Assembly: GCF_003172875.1 (NCBI RefSeq)
Contig: NZ_QGKM01000003.1
Coordinates: 1-64,000, forward strand
Origin: Leucothrix pacifica
GTDB taxonomy: Bacteria > Pseudomonadota > Gammaproteobacteria > Thiotrichales > Thiotrichaceae
Direction of reading: 5' to 3'
Length of the DNA: 64,000 bases
In this document: positions 34,139-44,292 of the stretch, in pieces
Position numbering within the stretch: position 1 is the stretch's first letter
Layout: each line of letters opens with the position of its first letter
Made by a program: the position numbers and the translations under genes
Notes under the pieces: model-generated
Database searches by the model: none
What the model was told of the DNA's origin: nothing
Seen by the model: the letters and a program-made list of their open reading frames with translations, nothing else

Positions 34139-36295
34139 TTAGTTCATGATTTTCGGCGTAACAAAGATCAACAGCTCTCGCTTGTCATTACTCTTCACAT
34201 TCTTCTGGAACAACTTCCCAAGGTACGGCAGATCACTAAGTACTGGTACTTTAGTCGTGTCATTCTGATTTGTTTCTTCGTGAACACCACCTAGTACCAC
34301 CGTTTGCCCGTTATCAACCAATACCTGCGTTGTAATCTCACGAGTGTTAATGCTTGGTACACCTGAGTACACTTCACCAACTGTGTCTTGGTTCACTTTA
34401 AGATCCATGATGACATGCTCATCGGGTGTAACTTGCGGAGTTACTTCAAGACTTAGTACAGCCTTTTTAAATGATACACTGGTTGCACCACTTGAGCTGG
34501 CTTGTAGGTAAGGAATATCAACACCCTGCTCAATGACAGCCTTTTTCTTATCCGCTGTCACTACACGAGGTGTTGAAACAACATCACCTTTACTCTCAGC
34601 CTGAAGCGCAGAAAGCTCAAGATCCAGTAGATAATCTTTAGCTAATAACGAGAAGCCCAGTGAACCAGCCGCTCCAACAACCGGAAGATTAACATTCAGA
34701 CGGTCATCAAGCCCTGGTACTTCAATACTCGTACCTGAAGCCATGTTGTCTGCAATGCTACTTGTTGATCCCAGGGAGCCTGAGGTAATTCCGCCACTGC
34801 TACCAATCTTTGTGACACCAAAGCGTGTACCCAGCTCCTTACCGAAGTTATCGCTAGCTATAACAATACGTGCCTCAACAGAGACTTGGCGAACCGGCAC
34901 ATCAAGGCTCTTCACCATGTTACGCACTTGGTCTACTCGTGATACTGTATCTTGTACTAACAAAGTATTGGTTCGGGTATCGACCGAAACGTTACCTCGG
35001 TCAGACAACATTGATGAATTTTTACCGTTGGTTTGGGAGTTAATCAGTGCCAACATTTCATCCGCTTTTGCGAAGTTCACAGAAATGTATTCCGTCACCA
35101 ATGGCTCTAGTGCTTTCTTGCGCTCTAGTGCCTGAAGCTCTTGCTGCTCTTTAGCTTGCAACTCCACCGCTGGTGCAACCCAGATAACATTACCGTTACT
35201 ACGCATGGCCAGTGCTTTTGATTCTAATACGATATCCAGCGCCTGATCCCATGGAACCGACTTCAGACGTAACGTGATGTTACCTTTTACGCTGTCGCTC
35301 ACCACTATATTTTTATCGGTGAAATCAGCCAATAACTGCAATACCGAACGCACTTCAATATCTTGAAAGTTTAATGATAATGGCTTGCCTTTGTATTTCT
35401 TTTGCACAGGTTTTAGTGGATCAACAGGTTGTTCCTTACGCTGTACTTTTCCCATCGTAATGACGTATTGATTACCCTCACGACTAATTTTGTGCTCAAA
35501 CGCAGTATTAGCAATAAGCTTAACCAGTGCATCCGCACCTTTGCGTTCAATATCGATGTACGACACAGGTGTAGCAAAATCCAGAACATTCAGACGCTTG
35601 CGTGGCTCTTTCGTTGCGGCATCACTGATTTTAACCATCAGAATGTTGCCATTTTTAGTAGCCGTCACTTTTGTTGCAGGATGTGGTAATTTAATAATTG
35701 CTTTACCACTGCCATCAGAATGACGGCGAAAATCAATTGGTGCCAACTGGCGAACAGTAACAGGACGCTGAACAGGTCTGATAGGTGCTTGAGAAGCAGG
35801 TCTCGGAATATAGTTACTTGCTTGTGCCTGTTGCGAGACAGCACGTTGCACGACCGCAGGTCCCTGGCGGTTTTGCTGTGCGACCTGAGCATCACCCGAG
35901 GCCGCGCCATGTCGACTAAAAGTAACGACAACTTGTGAGCCCTGAACCGATGTTTTATAGCGCGCTTGCTGAGTCAACGAGACCATGACTCTGAGCTTAC
36001 CGCTACCCTTAGCCATTCGGACGCTCTTTACATACGGAGATTTTATCAGTTGCTTACGGACACCCATCGCAGAGTCAGCGTCAGCAAAGTCCAAAACAAC
36101 CATGCTAGGCTGAGGCATGGCAAAACTCGCGGGCGCTCTTACTGCAGAGTCAAAAAAGAATCTTAGCTGAGTACTGGCATTCCCCTGACTCACTGCATCA
36201 ACCTTCTGTAGTCGCGCAGCAGCATAGCTATCTGCGGACATTAATAATCCCAGCGGAAGCGCTATTGTGGTCATTAGACGCGTTATTGTTTTCAT
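34139..36295 (-). CDS. pilQ: type IV pilus secretin PilQ
   Basis: A 718-residue outer-membrane secretin that forms the pore for type IV pili. It has a signal peptide (LMTTIALPLGLLMSADSYAAA), two AMIN domains that bind peptidoglycan (about 30-120 and 185-290), a linker rich in Q, A and P, an STN/N0 domain (LSLNFQDIEVRSVLQLLADFT), a secretin N1 domain (RTNTLLVQDT), and the C-terminal secretin barrel ending in VLGGVHEET and DLPYLGKLFQKN. Full length. It is the last gene of pilMNOPQ, 66 bases after pilP, with AGGTCCGAAC before the ATG. Confidence 0.96.
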   Translation of the reverse strand: MKTITRLMTTIALPLGLLMSADSYAAARLQKVDAVSQGNASTQLRFFFDSAVRAPASFAMPQPSMVVLDFADADSAMGVRKQLIKSPYVKSVRMAKGSGKLRVMVSLTQQARYKTSVQGSQVVVTFSRHGAASGDAQVAQQNRQGPAVVQRAVSQQAQASNYIPRPASQAPIRPVQRPVTVRQLAPIDFRRHSDGSGKAIIKLPHPATKVTATKNGNILMVKISDAATKEPRKRLNVLDFATPVSYIDIERKGADALVKLIANTAFEHKISREGNQYVITMGKVQRKEQPVDPLKPVQKKYKGKPLSLNFQDIEVRSVLQLLADFTDKNIVVSDSVKGNITLRLKSVPWDQALDIVLESKALAMRSNGNVIWVAPAVELQAKEQQELQALERKKALEPLVTEYISVNFAKADEMLALINSQTNGKNSSMLSDRGNVSVDTRTNTLLVQDTVSRVDQVRNMVKSLDVPVRQVSVEARIVIASDNFGKELGTRFGVTKIGSSGGITSGSLGSTSSIADNMASGTSIEVPGLDDRLNVNLPVVGAAGSLGFSLLAKDYLLDLELSALQAESKGDVVSTPRVVTADKKKAVIEQGVDIPYLQASSSGATSVSFKKAVLSLEVTPQVTPDEHVIMDLKVNQDTVGEVYSGVPSINTREITTQVLVDNGQTVVLGGVHEETNQNDTTKVPVLSDLPYLGKLFQKNVKSNDKRELLIFVTPKIMN

Positions 36296-36361
36296 GTTCG
36301 GACCTATTTATTTTTATTCGTTTTTTAGTCAGTCGTTTATTGCTCTGATGTCTTGCTATGT

Positions 36362-36898
36362 TTACTGGGCGAGAAGGAGTTTATTTTCTCTTTCTTTATA
36401 GCTTCCAAGTCCATTCGAAACTGTTTCAGACAACTGAATTTCCCCTTCCAGAACAGCCCGGATCTTTCCATAATTCTGTCCCAGGTAGTTGCCTTTTTTG
36501 ACACTTTGCACACCACCATCAGGGATCTTGATTAACGCCCACAAGTGATTATCTTTCTGTACCGTTCCTACCATTCTCAGGCTGTCCAAAGGAAAACCTT
36601 CAAGAAACTCTTTAACTCGTGTCGTATCAACACTAATCCCTGTATCAACAACCGGAACCTCATTCGGTGCCAACATCGACACATCAAAAGGATCCTTATC
36701 ATTCTCAGGATACACATACCGAAGATAAGGTTTAACCTCTGGTATCGGCTCAATCTCACGAGCTTGTTTGGCCCGGTGATGTTCAAAGTACACGTCCAAA
36801 TCTGACGTATCCTTAATACAACCTACTAAAACGACAGGACTCATGAGTGCTACGACGGATAGCCGCAGTACACGTTGAAATCGATTAATATTACACAT
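36362..36898 (-). CDS. pilP: type IV pilus assembly lipoprotein PilP
   Basis: A 178-residue inner-membrane lipoprotein with the lipobox VVLVGC near residue 26 (MSPVVLVGCIKD). The C-terminal part has the PilP beta domain (SLRMVGTVQKDNHLWALIKIPDGGVQSVKKGNYLGQNYGKI; given here by its end segments) that bridges PilO/PilN to the secretin. Its ATG overlaps the pilO stop by one base. Length and layout are normal. Confidence 0.94.
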   Translation of the reverse strand: MCNINRFQRVLRLSVVALMSPVVLVGCIKDTSDLDVYFEHHRAKQAREIEPIPEVKPYLRYVYPENDKDPFDVSMLAPNEVPVVDTGISVDTTRVKEFLEGFPLDSLRMVGTVQKDNHLWALIKIPDGGVQSVKKGNYLGQNYGKIRAVLEGEIQLSETVSNGLGSYKERENKLLLAQ

Positions 36899-37524
36899 TA
36901 GCTGCCTGCCTCCTCATTCTCATCAAGATATCGGTACGTGGTGATGGTTGCTTCCATAGTTAAACGGAATGCCACCTGCTTTTTCTTTTCTTCTTTAGCC
37001 ACCTTTTCTGGCGCCAGACGAATATCCGAAATCGTTACGATACGAGGCAAACCTGAAATATCACTTACAAACGCAGCGAGCTGGTTATAAGTACCATTCG
37101 CTTTTAACATGATCGGCTTTTCAGCATAGAACTCTTTTTGCTGCTCAGGCTTCGGCTGAAATAATTCAATTTCTAAACCATTCGACAAACCTTTCTCCGA
37201 AATATCCAGAATCAAACCAGGGATTTCTGTTCCACTTGGTAATTGCTTCATTAACGAACCAAAGGAGTGTTGCATTTCCTTTAACTGTGTGCGGTAAGCG
37301 GGCAACTGGTTAGCTCGTGCCTGCTTGCTTTCAAAGGTCGTCCTCAATGTTGATTCTTTCGATACATGTCCATCTAACTCAGCCATCTTATCGACAATGA
37401 CAAGCTTATAACCCATGAACAGAACCAATCCGCATACTGCAACAATCGCAATAATTTTTACTGGTAGTGACACATTAGCCGGATCATCGATTAGGCTATT
37501 TAATTCTTGTAGATCAATTGCCAT
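36898..37524 (-). CDS. pilO: type IV pilus assembly protein PilO
   Basis: A 208-residue bitopic inner-membrane protein. A single helix (about residues 21-42, IIAIVAVCGLVLFMGYKLVIV) is followed by a coiled coil and a ferredoxin-like periplasmic domain (LILDISEKGLSNGLEIELFQP). It pairs with PilN and joins PilP to the secretin. The start at 37524 follows GGAGATTCTGACA and lies 11 bases inside pilN, so the two are translated together. The stop overlaps pilP by one base. Confidence 0.94.
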   Translation of the reverse strand: MAIDLQELNSLIDDPANVSLPVKIIAIVAVCGLVLFMGYKLVIVDKMAELDGHVSKESTLRTTFESKQARANQLPAYRTQLKEMQHSFGSLMKQLPSGTEIPGLILDISEKGLSNGLEIELFQPKPEQQKEFYAEKPIMLKANGTYNQLAAFVSDISGLPRIVTISDIRLAPEKVAKEEKKKQVAFRLTMEATITTYRYLDENEEAGS

Positions 37525-38092
37525 TGTCAGAATCTCCTTCACCACCTGGCTTCAATAACTGAGTTACGCTCAAACTGAAGTTTCTTAAGCGATCCGTCTT
37601 TTCACGAGTATCAATCGAAATAATGTTTAGTGCCGATGAACTCAGCCAGGGTGACATATCCAAACGATTCATATAACTGGATACCCGAGCATTAGATTCG
37701 GCTTTACCTTCTAATTTGATTTTGGTTTTCTTCTGCTCAAGGCTCGTTAAGTACATACCTTTTGGTAGGGACTTCACCATCTCATCAAATAAGTGCACGA
37801 TCCCAGGACGGGTAGACTGTAATCCTTCGATAATCGTAATACGATCCAGTAGTGCTTTACGGGTCACATCCAGCTTCTTGATCTCCGCGATGGTCTTATC
37901 CAGTGTTTTGATTTCAGCCTGAAGGTACTTGTTTCGATTGTCTTGCTTATTGATTTGGTCTTGATAGAAGCTAAAGACGCCAAATACAGTACTTGCTGCG
38001 ACCACAATCGCACCAACAACCATGACGACAAATTTCTTCTGACTCTCTTTTCTGGCGGCTTCACGCCATGGTAATAAATTTAATCCTGCCAT
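37514..38092 (-). CDS. pilN: type IV pilus assembly protein PilN
   Basis: A 192-residue inner-membrane protein. It opens with the PilM-binding motif INLLPWRE in the form LNLLPWREAAR, followed by a helix (FVVMVVGAIVVAASTVFGVF), a coiled coil and the periplasmic domain. The start overlaps the pilM stop by one base (TAATG). Its short cytoplasmic tail docks to PilM. Confidence 0.95.
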   Translation of the reverse strand: MAGLNLLPWREAARKESQKKFVVMVVGAIVVAASTVFGVFSFYQDQINKQDNRNKYLQAEIKTLDKTIAEIKKLDVTRKALLDRITIIEGLQSTRPGIVHLFDEMVKSLPKGMYLTSLEQKKTKIKLEGKAESNARVSSYMNRLDMSPWLSSSALNIISIDTREKTDRLRNFSLSVTQLLKPGGEGDSDNGN

Positions 38093-39141
38093 TAGAGAAG
38101 CCCTCGCAATGCTAGACCGGTTGATACCAACATCGCCGGTATATCACTGGTGAATCGCGCCGGATTTACCCGTGAGTTAAGGACAATGTTGGAGAATGGG
38201 TTAGCAAGTGTCGTTGCAATACCGGTCGCATCCTGAATTTGCTCATCAATACCCGGAATACTGGCACAACCACCTGATAGCAAAACCTTATCGACACTCC
38301 CCTGCTGCGTAGACGCATGATAGAACTGGAGGAATCGCTGTACCTGCCGAACCATGTTGTCCCGGAAAGGATCGAGCACCTCAGGAATATAGCCTTCCGG
38401 CAAATTACCGTTTTTCTTGGCAAGACCTGCCTCAGAATATGGCAGACCGTAGCGTTGCATGATTTCTTCGGTCAGCTGTTTACCTCCGAATGCCTGCTCA
38501 CGTGAGAATACCACCCGGCCATTTTCAAACACGTTTACACCCGTCATCGACGAACCAAAGTCGACCAGGGCAACCGTGCTGTGTTTGACAACATCATCAA
38601 CCAGCGTACTAAACAGCAGCTCAATCGCATGAGACTCTAAATCAACAATGTCGACATTCAGCCCCGCCATTTCCGCAGCTGCCAAACGAATTTCAACATT
38701 TTCTGTACGGGTAGCCGCTAATAATACATCGATCATTTCAGGTGCCTGAGATGAAGGCCCTAACACTTCGAAGTCAAAATTGACCTCTTCCATCGGATAA
38801 GGGATGTATTGCTCAGCCTCCAGAGTAACCTGTGCTTCCATCTCAGATGCAGGTATGGAGGCAGGCATCGCGATGACCTTATTAACAGCCATAGATGATG
38901 GTATACCCAGTGCACAACGACGAGTTTTTGTTCGACTTTGCTTGAGCACACGCTTTATTGCTTCACCGACCGGATCTGCTTCGACGATATCACGTTCGTA
39001 TGCCGCACCTTCTGGTAGCGATGCAACGCCGTAACTGTCTACACGATAGGTACCACCTTTTTGAGAGAGCTCAATGAGCTTGACTGCCGAGGAACTAATA
39101 TCAATCCCAAGGAGACCACCTTTTTTGTTGAAAGAAAACAC
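38092..39141 (-). CDS. pilM: type IV pilus assembly ATPase-fold protein PilM
   Basis: A 349-residue actin-like cytoplasmic protein. The phosphate-binding loops are seen in LLGIDISSSAVKLIEL and VDFGSSMTGVNVFENGRVVFSREQ, with the adenosine motif LLSGGCASIPG. It binds the PilN tail under the membrane. The start is a GTG with GGTGG upstream, unlike the ATG of most of its neighbours. It heads the operon and reads away from the PBP1A gene; the 189-base gap must hold both promoters. Confidence 0.95.
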   Translation of the reverse strand: MFSFNKKGGLLGIDISSSAVKLIELSQKGGTYRVDSYGVASLPEGAAYERDIVEADPVGEAIKRVLKQSRTKTRRCALGIPSSMAVNKVIAMPASIPASEMEAQVTLEAEQYIPYPMEEVNFDFEVLGPSSQAPEMIDVLLAATRTENVEIRLAAAEMAGLNVDIVDLESHAIELLFSTLVDDVVKHSTVALVDFGSSMTGVNVFENGRVVFSREQAFGGKQLTEEIMQRYGLPYSEAGLAKKNGNLPEGYIPEVLDPFRDNMVRQVQRFLQFYHASTQQGSVDKVLLSGGCASIPGIDEQIQDATGIATTLANPFSNIVLNSRVNPARFTSDIPAMLVSTGLALRGLL

Positions 39142-39330
39142 CGAATGAATACCACCGTATTATTTTTATTGTTATATACTCACAGCTGAGCCGGAGTTTA
39201 GATTTATAGCTCAATGGTAGCGACAAGCAAAAAAATAGTCTACCCTCAACCATCTGATTGAGCGACTCTCTAGACAGACGGTTAGAGCTTACTCATTATC
39301 ACTAAGCCGCTGTTAATACACGATTAAGAC

Positions 39331-42105
39331 ATGTCTACTATTATAAAATTTTTCTTTAAAAACGTCTTCTCACCCGCTGTAGTACTGTTTTCTATAGGCG
39401 CCATTTTCTTTACCGCACTGTACTTTTATTACGAGCCCAACCTCCCCAGAACTGAACAACTGAGGTCGACACAATTACAACTACCCATTCAGGTTTATAG
39501 TAAAGAAAATCAATTGATCGCTGAGTTTGGGCAGTTCCGTCGTCGTCCTGTGACGATTGAAGAAGTGCCTGACAATATGGTCAATGCCTTCATCGCCATT
39601 GAGGATGCACGCTTCAGAGATCACAAAGGTGTAGATGTTCGTGGTATCGCGCGTGCCGCATTTACAGCCATTAAGAATCGTTCTGTGTCACAGGGCGCTA
39701 GTACTATTACCATGCAGCTGGCGCGAAACCTCTTCCTGACATCAGAAAGAACAGCGGACCGTAAACTCAAAGAGATGTTCCTGGCGTTCAAAATCGAAAA
39801 AGAGTTCACCAAAGAAGAAATACTGGAACTGTATCTCAACAAAATTTTCTTAGGTAATCGCGCCTATGGTGTAGGCTCCGCAGCCGAGATTTATTACGGT
39901 AAAAAGCTGTCAGACCTAACGCTGGCGCAAAATGCCATGATTGCTGGTCTCCCAAAAGCACCTTCTCGCTACAATCCGATTAAACGTCCTAAGCGCGCCA
40001 AAATACGTCGTGACTACATACTTCTGCGGATGCAAGAACAAGGCTACATTACAGAAGCACAGTATAAAGAAGCATTGGCTGAGGATATCTCAGCGAAGGT
40101 TTATCAGGTTGAGGCAGAGACCTACGCTCCCTACATCGCTGAAATGGCACGCGCGCAGGCAGAAGAGCGTTATGGCGTTGAAAACATGTACACACTGGGC
40201 CTCAAGATCTACACAACACTCGATAGCCGGCAACAAGATGTTGCCCTGAAAACGGTCCGCAAACACTTAATCGACTACAGCCGTCGACATGGCTATCGTG
40301 GCCCCATTGAAAATCTTGATCTTCGTAAATTCAGCGACGAAACCAGTCGCCAAAAGCAATTAAAGTCTTATAAAAACTATCAAGATATCACGCCTGCTAT
40401 CGTACTGGAGAGTAACTCAGAGACTGCTATCTTACAGCACCGTGATAGCCTGACACCGGTTGAACTGGAATTGAAACAAGTCAGCTGGGCGAGGGCCTAC
40501 AAATCTGAAAACAGACGTGGGCCGGCCATAAAAAAGGTTAACGAAGTCCTGAAGAAAGGCGATGTAGTTTGGCTAGGCCAGAATGATGAAAAGGTCTGGG
40601 AGCTCAGTCAACTCCCCAAAGTCACCGGAGCACTAACCGTAGTAAATCCAAGAGACGGTGCAATAGAGGCAATGGTCGGTGGTTTCGACTTCACCTATAG
40701 TAAGTTTAACCGTGCAGTACAAGCAAAGCGCCAACCCGGCTCTAGCTTCAAACCATTTGTGTATAGCTCTGCACTCGCCACTGGTGAATATTCGCCTGCC
40801 AGCGTGATTGTGGATGAAGAAATCGTCATCCCCGGCAGTACATGGGCTCCTCAAAACTACGATGAGAAATACCATGGCCCCACTCCGCTTCGGGAAGCAC
40901 TAAAAAAGTCACGCAACATCGTGTCGATAAAGCTGCTTCAGGCAGTTGGTATTGAACAAGCAACAACCTATGCCCGTCGTTTTGGTTTTACAGACCCCGC
41001 CTTACCTCAGGACTTAACCTTATCGCTTGGTACTGGCTCAGTTACACCTCTGGAAATGGCAACGGCCTATGCCACGTTTGCAAATGGTGGTTTCAAGGTC
41101 AATAACTACTACATTCGTGAAATACTGGATAAAGATGACCGTGTTCTTTTCAAACACAAACCTGACACGGTTTGTACACAGTGTCCTAATCCAAAACTCA
41201 CAGAGCTTGATGCACCCAACATGCCAACAAGCATCAATGGCAACCCCGTCGCCAAGCGTATTATGGAGCCATATGTTCATTATCAGATTACCAGCATGTT
41301 ACGCGATGTTGCGAGATCCGGAACAGCATCCAGAGCAAGCCGCATTCTGAAACGTAATGACTTAGCAGGTAAAACAGGAACAACAAATGACCAGCGTGAT
41401 GCATGGTTCTTAGGATTCACACCCAGAAAAGTCACTGCGGTTTGGGTTGGTTTTGATAATTTAGCCAAACTTGGACGTGGTGAGACCTCTACCAGAGCGG
41501 CCGTTCCTTTATGGATCGATTTTATGCAAGAGGCTTTAAAAGGCACTTCTGACGCCAAGTGGCAGCCTGCTCCTAAGGGTATGACGCAAGCTGTTTTTGA
41601 TATCAGAAATGGATTACCTCCTTCTGAGTTGACAACCGATACGGTATCTGAACTTGTCATTGGCTCACAGATTCCAACCGAGGAAGAAATCTTAGCGTAC
41701 CGTGAATTACATCCTGAAGAGTTTTTGGTAACTGCAGAAGATCAGGCACGAGAACGACAGAATCAACGATTGAGAGCTGAGTACCAACAACAAGTCGATA
41801 ATTACAACCGTCGGGTGGCCGCAAGACAAAAAGAGATTGCCCGTCTGGCATCAATCGGCAGTAGCTATGTACCGCCAGAGCTTGGCCCACCACCCGATGT
41901 ACCAGAAGAATTAGCAAAACTGATGGAACGTGATCGCATTCTGGCACTCAAGCGTTCCGAAGCGGGTGTGACACTACCTGAAGGAGCTGCAGCAGCTGAC
42001 CCAACAACGGTAAATGCTCAACCTGCGGAAAACCAAGCACTGACAGAAGATGAAAAGTTAATGGAGATGATTCGCCAATTTAACAATTCATTGCAAAGCA
42101 ATTAG
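39331..42105 (+). CDS. mrcA: penicillin-binding protein 1A
   Basis: A 924-residue bifunctional peptidoglycan synthase. An N-terminal helix (FFKNVFSPAVVLFSIGAIFF) anchors it. The glycosyltransferase domain (about residues 55-230) has EDARFRDHKGVD with the catalytic glutamate and GASTITMQLARNLFL. An OB-like insert follows, then the transpeptidase domain with the serine of PGSSFKPF, the SRN of KKSRNIVS and KTGTTN. The C-terminal 130 residues are a low-complexity charged tail with Q, R and P. Divergent from pilM, a common pairing in gammaproteobacteria, and ends in a terminator. Full length. Confidence 0.96.
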   Translation: MSTIIKFFFKNVFSPAVVLFSIGAIFFTALYFYYEPNLPRTEQLRSTQLQLPIQVYSKENQLIAEFGQFRRRPVTIEEVPDNMVNAFIAIEDARFRDHKGVDVRGIARAAFTAIKNRSVSQGASTITMQLARNLFLTSERTADRKLKEMFLAFKIEKEFTKEEILELYLNKIFLGNRAYGVGSAAEIYYGKKLSDLTLAQNAMIAGLPKAPSRYNPIKRPKRAKIRRDYILLRMQEQGYITEAQYKEALAEDISAKVYQVEAETYAPYIAEMARAQAEERYGVENMYTLGLKIYTTLDSRQQDVALKTVRKHLIDYSRRHGYRGPIENLDLRKFSDETSRQKQLKSYKNYQDITPAIVLESNSETAILQHRDSLTPVELELKQVSWARAYKSENRRGPAIKKVNEVLKKGDVVWLGQNDEKVWELSQLPKVTGALTVVNPRDGAIEAMVGGFDFTYSKFNRAVQAKRQPGSSFKPFVYSSALATGEYSPASVIVDEEIVIPGSTWAPQNYDEKYHGPTPLREALKKSRNIVSIKLLQAVGIEQATTYARRFGFTDPALPQDLTLSLGTGSVTPLEMATAYATFANGGFKVNNYYIREILDKDDRVLFKHKPDTVCTQCPNPKLTELDAPNMPTSINGNPVAKRIMEPYVHYQITSMLRDVARSGTASRASRILKRNDLAGKTGTTNDQRDAWFLGFTPRKVTAVWVGFDNLAKLGRGETSTRAAVPLWIDFMQEALKGTSDAKWQPAPKGMTQAVFDIRNGLPPSELTTDTVSELVIGSQIPTEEEILAYRELHPEEFLVTAEDQARERQNQRLRAEYQQQVDNYNRRVAARQKEIARLASIGSSYVPPELGPPPDVPEELAKLMERDRILALKRSEAGVTLPEGAAAADPTTVNAQPAENQALTEDEKLMEMIRQFNNSLQSN

Positions 42106-42143
42106 TCAACGATCCCGATCGCACATACTTTTTCAGATACAAA

Positions 42144-42169
42144 AAAGCCTGAGTATTATCTCAGGCTTT
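42144..42169. terminator. bidirectional terminator between mrcA and hemE
   Basis: AAAGCCTGAG at 42144-42153 and CTCAGGCTTT at 42160-42169 form a perfect 10-base stem with a six-base loop. T/A-rich flanks on both sides suit either strand. Confidence 0.85.
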
Positions 42170-42195
42170 CTCACAGTTATGATTTTATTTGGGCT

Positions 42196-43263
42196 TTAAG
42201 CCTTACGCCCGAATTCATGCACACTGTCTACTAAAACTTTTAGGTGATCGGGATTAACGTGTTGATGTATTCCGTGTCCTAAATTGAACACATGCCCCGT
42301 CTGTTTATCACCAAAGTCTGACAACACACGCTTTACTTCAGTTTGTATTGTCTGCGCATCGGCATACAAAACGGAAGGATCCATATTACCCTGAAGCGCG
42401 ACTTTATCACCTACCTCAGTAACGACTTCTTTCAAATCAATTGTCCAATCAACACCCATCGCGTCGCAACCCGTTGCCGCAATGTGTTGCGCCCAACGAC
42501 CACCATTTTTGGTAAACAACGTTACCGGGACGGTTCGGCCGTCTGCTTCACGTTGCAGCCCATCGACAATTTTAGCCATGTAATTCAAAGAGAATTCACG
42601 ATAAACATGAGGGCTGAGTACGCCACCCCATGTATCAAATACCATGACTGATTGCGCACCAGCTGCAATTTGTGCGTTTAAATAAAGGATTACACTGTCT
42701 GCGATTTTATCCAACATCGCATGCAGTGTTTTCGGGTCACTGTAGAGCATCCCTTTCACTTTAGAGAAGTCTTTACTACTGCCACCCTCAACCATATAAG
42801 TAGCCAATGTCCAGGGACTACCAGAAAAGCCAATCAGTGGCACTCTGCCGTCGAGCGCTTTCCGTATGGTTCTAACCGCGTCGGTGACGTAAGAAAGTTC
42901 AAGCTCAGGATCCGGAACAGGCAGCGCTTCAACATCTGCTGCAGTGCGAATCGTCTTCTCGAACTTCGGGCCTTCACCCTCTGCAAAATACAACCCTAAG
43001 CCCATTGCATCAGGAATGGTTAAAATATCCGAAAACAGGATTGCCGCATCAAGATCAAATCGCTCCAGAGGCTGCAATGTTACTTCACATGCCAACTCCG
43101 GGTTTGTACATAAATTCATAAAGCTACCGGCTTGCTTCCGCAATGCACGATACTCTGGTAAGTAACGTCCCGCCTGACGCATGATCCATACGGGTGTTGT
43201 ATCCACTGGCTGCTGTAATAAAGCACGTAAATAACGGTCGTTTTTTAGCTCAGAAGTTGGCAT
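42196..43263 (-). CDS. hemE: uroporphyrinogen decarboxylase
   Basis: A 355-residue enzyme that removes four carboxylates from uroporphyrinogen III in haem synthesis. The signatures [13 protein letters not shown] near the N-terminus and [16 protein letters not shown] are present, and the C-terminal [16 protein letters not shown] is typical. The start at 43263 ([11 protein letters not shown]) gives the usual length; the frame is open 13 codons further upstream from another ATG. Haem supply fits the cytochrome-rich window. Monocistronic between two terminator-like hairpins. Confidence 0.96.
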   Translation of the reverse strand: MPTSELKNDRYLRALLQQPVDTTPVWIMRQAGRYLPEYRALRKQAGSFMNLCTNPELACEVTLQPLERFDLDAAILFSDILTIPDAMGLGLYFAEGEGPKFEKTIRTAADVEALPVPDPELELSYVTDAVRTIRKALDGRVPLIGFSGSPWTLATYMVEGGSSKDFSKVKGMLYSDPKTLHAMLDKIADSVILYLNAQIAAGAQSVMVFDTWGGVLSPHVYREFSLNYMAKIVDGLQREADGRTVPVTLFTKNGGRWAQHIAATGCDAMGVDWTIDLKEVVTEVGDKVALQGNMDPSVLYADAQTIQTEVKRVLSDFGDKQTGHVFNLGHGIHQHVNPDHLKVLVDSVHEFGRKA

Positions 43264-43434
43264 ACAAAATGATCCCAAATAAAGGTTGATGGAGGTCGGC
43301 AACTAGTAGCAGGAAGATACACGGTAATGATAGCAACGCAGCTCAACAATATGTCAGCTATACGAGCGCGATACCCACAAACTAACAAACGCCAATAAAG
43401 GCGCTTTGTCGTATAACATTATTTATAGATTGCC

Positions 43435-43467
43435 GCCGCGCTGTGCAAGGAACAACACAGCTGCGGC
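43435..43467 (-). terminator. hairpin after rpsU
   Basis: GCCGC-GCTGTG (43435-43445) pairs with CACAGC-T-GCGGC (43456-43467), with one bulged base and a 10-base loop. It begins 15 bases after the rpsU stop. The minus strand is followed by AATCTATAAAT with no real T-run, so termination may be partial. Confidence 0.5.
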
Positions 43468-43482
43468 AGAGAAATCTACCGA

Positions 43483-43698
43483 TCAATAAAGACGTGTACG
43501 GCGATTCAATTCACGCTTTAGATTTTTAATATTACGCTTTACAGCAGCCGCTTTTTCACGCTTACGAACTGAAGTTGGCTTTTCATAGAACTCACGACTT
43601 CTGACTTCTGCAACAACACCTGCTTTCTCACAAGTACGCTTAAAACGACGCAGCGCAACTTCAAACGGCTCGTTTTCTCTGATCTTTACGTTTGGCAT
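43483..43698 (-). CDS. rpsU: ribosomal protein S21
   Basis: A 71-residue basic protein of the small subunit ([20 protein letters not shown], then RREF-type helices with many lysines and arginines). The length is exactly that of other gammaproteobacterial S21 proteins. In many relatives rpsU precedes dnaG and rpoD; here hemE follows and dnaG is elsewhere. Confidence 0.97.
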   Translation of the reverse strand: MPNVKIRENEPFEVALRRFKRTCEKAGVVAEVRSREFYEKPTSVRKREKAAAVKRNIKNLKRELNRRTRLY

Positions 43699-43927
43699 AA
43701 AATTCGATTTCTCAATACAAAAAATTCACTAAGTAGCCGAGCATTATACCCCGAGTCTTAGCAATTGCAAAAGTTGAAATGCTATTTATTTACCGATTCA
43801 CATTAAAATTCGTCGGATTATCATAAAATAACCTTGATGCAGCAGTTGGCTACGCTAGAATAACACTCGGCGGACTCTCATGCTGTACACTCAGCAGCAC
43901 CGATCGACTAAAGTTTTAATGGACATT

Positions 43928-44218
43928 ATGAAACAACTTATACTCATTGCTATTCTTACTACACTCATTACTGCTTGTAGTCGCTACCAGCCAACCATTC
44001 TTCAAGGCAACGCGCTAGACTCCGCAACGATTGCTCAAATTAAAGTTGGTATGAGTAAAGCTGATGTTATTCAAATCCTAGGCTCCCCGCTCATGCAAGA
44101 TGACTTCCAAACTAAACGCTGGGACTACTTGTACTATAGTATTGAGCAAGGAAGAAAATCGGAGCAAAAAAACCTGACTCTCGAATTCAACGGTGACATT
44201 GTAAGCAAGATAAATTAA
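43928..44218 (+). CDS. bamE: outer membrane assembly lipoprotein BamE
   Basis: A 96-residue lipoprotein of the BAM complex that inserts beta-barrel proteins. The signal ends in the lipobox LITAC. The mature SmpA/OmlA fold shows IKVGMSKADVIQILGSPL and RWDYLYY, the two hallmark stretches. The start at 43928 fits a short lipoprotein signal; ATGs at 43880 and 43919 are in frame but extend the signal. It is followed after 74 bases by a membrane coiled-coil gene on the same strand. Confidence 0.93.
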   Translation: MKQLILIAILTTLITACSRYQPTILQGNALDSATIAQIKVGMSKADVIQILGSPLMQDDFQTKRWDYLYYSIEQGRKSEQKNLTLEFNGDIVSKIN

Positions 44219-44292
44219 GGCATCTCTATTTATACACAGCGCGCATGGAAACCACCCCCAACTTCATTGTGCCTAAAGAAAGGTAAGTAACA

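Noticed and set aside
39203-39225. tRNA-like A-box (TAGCTCAATGGTAGCG) between pilM and mrcA
   Set aside because: The D-arm resemblance is good, but there is no T-arm GGTTCRA motif, no anticodon stem and no acceptor stem at the right distance.
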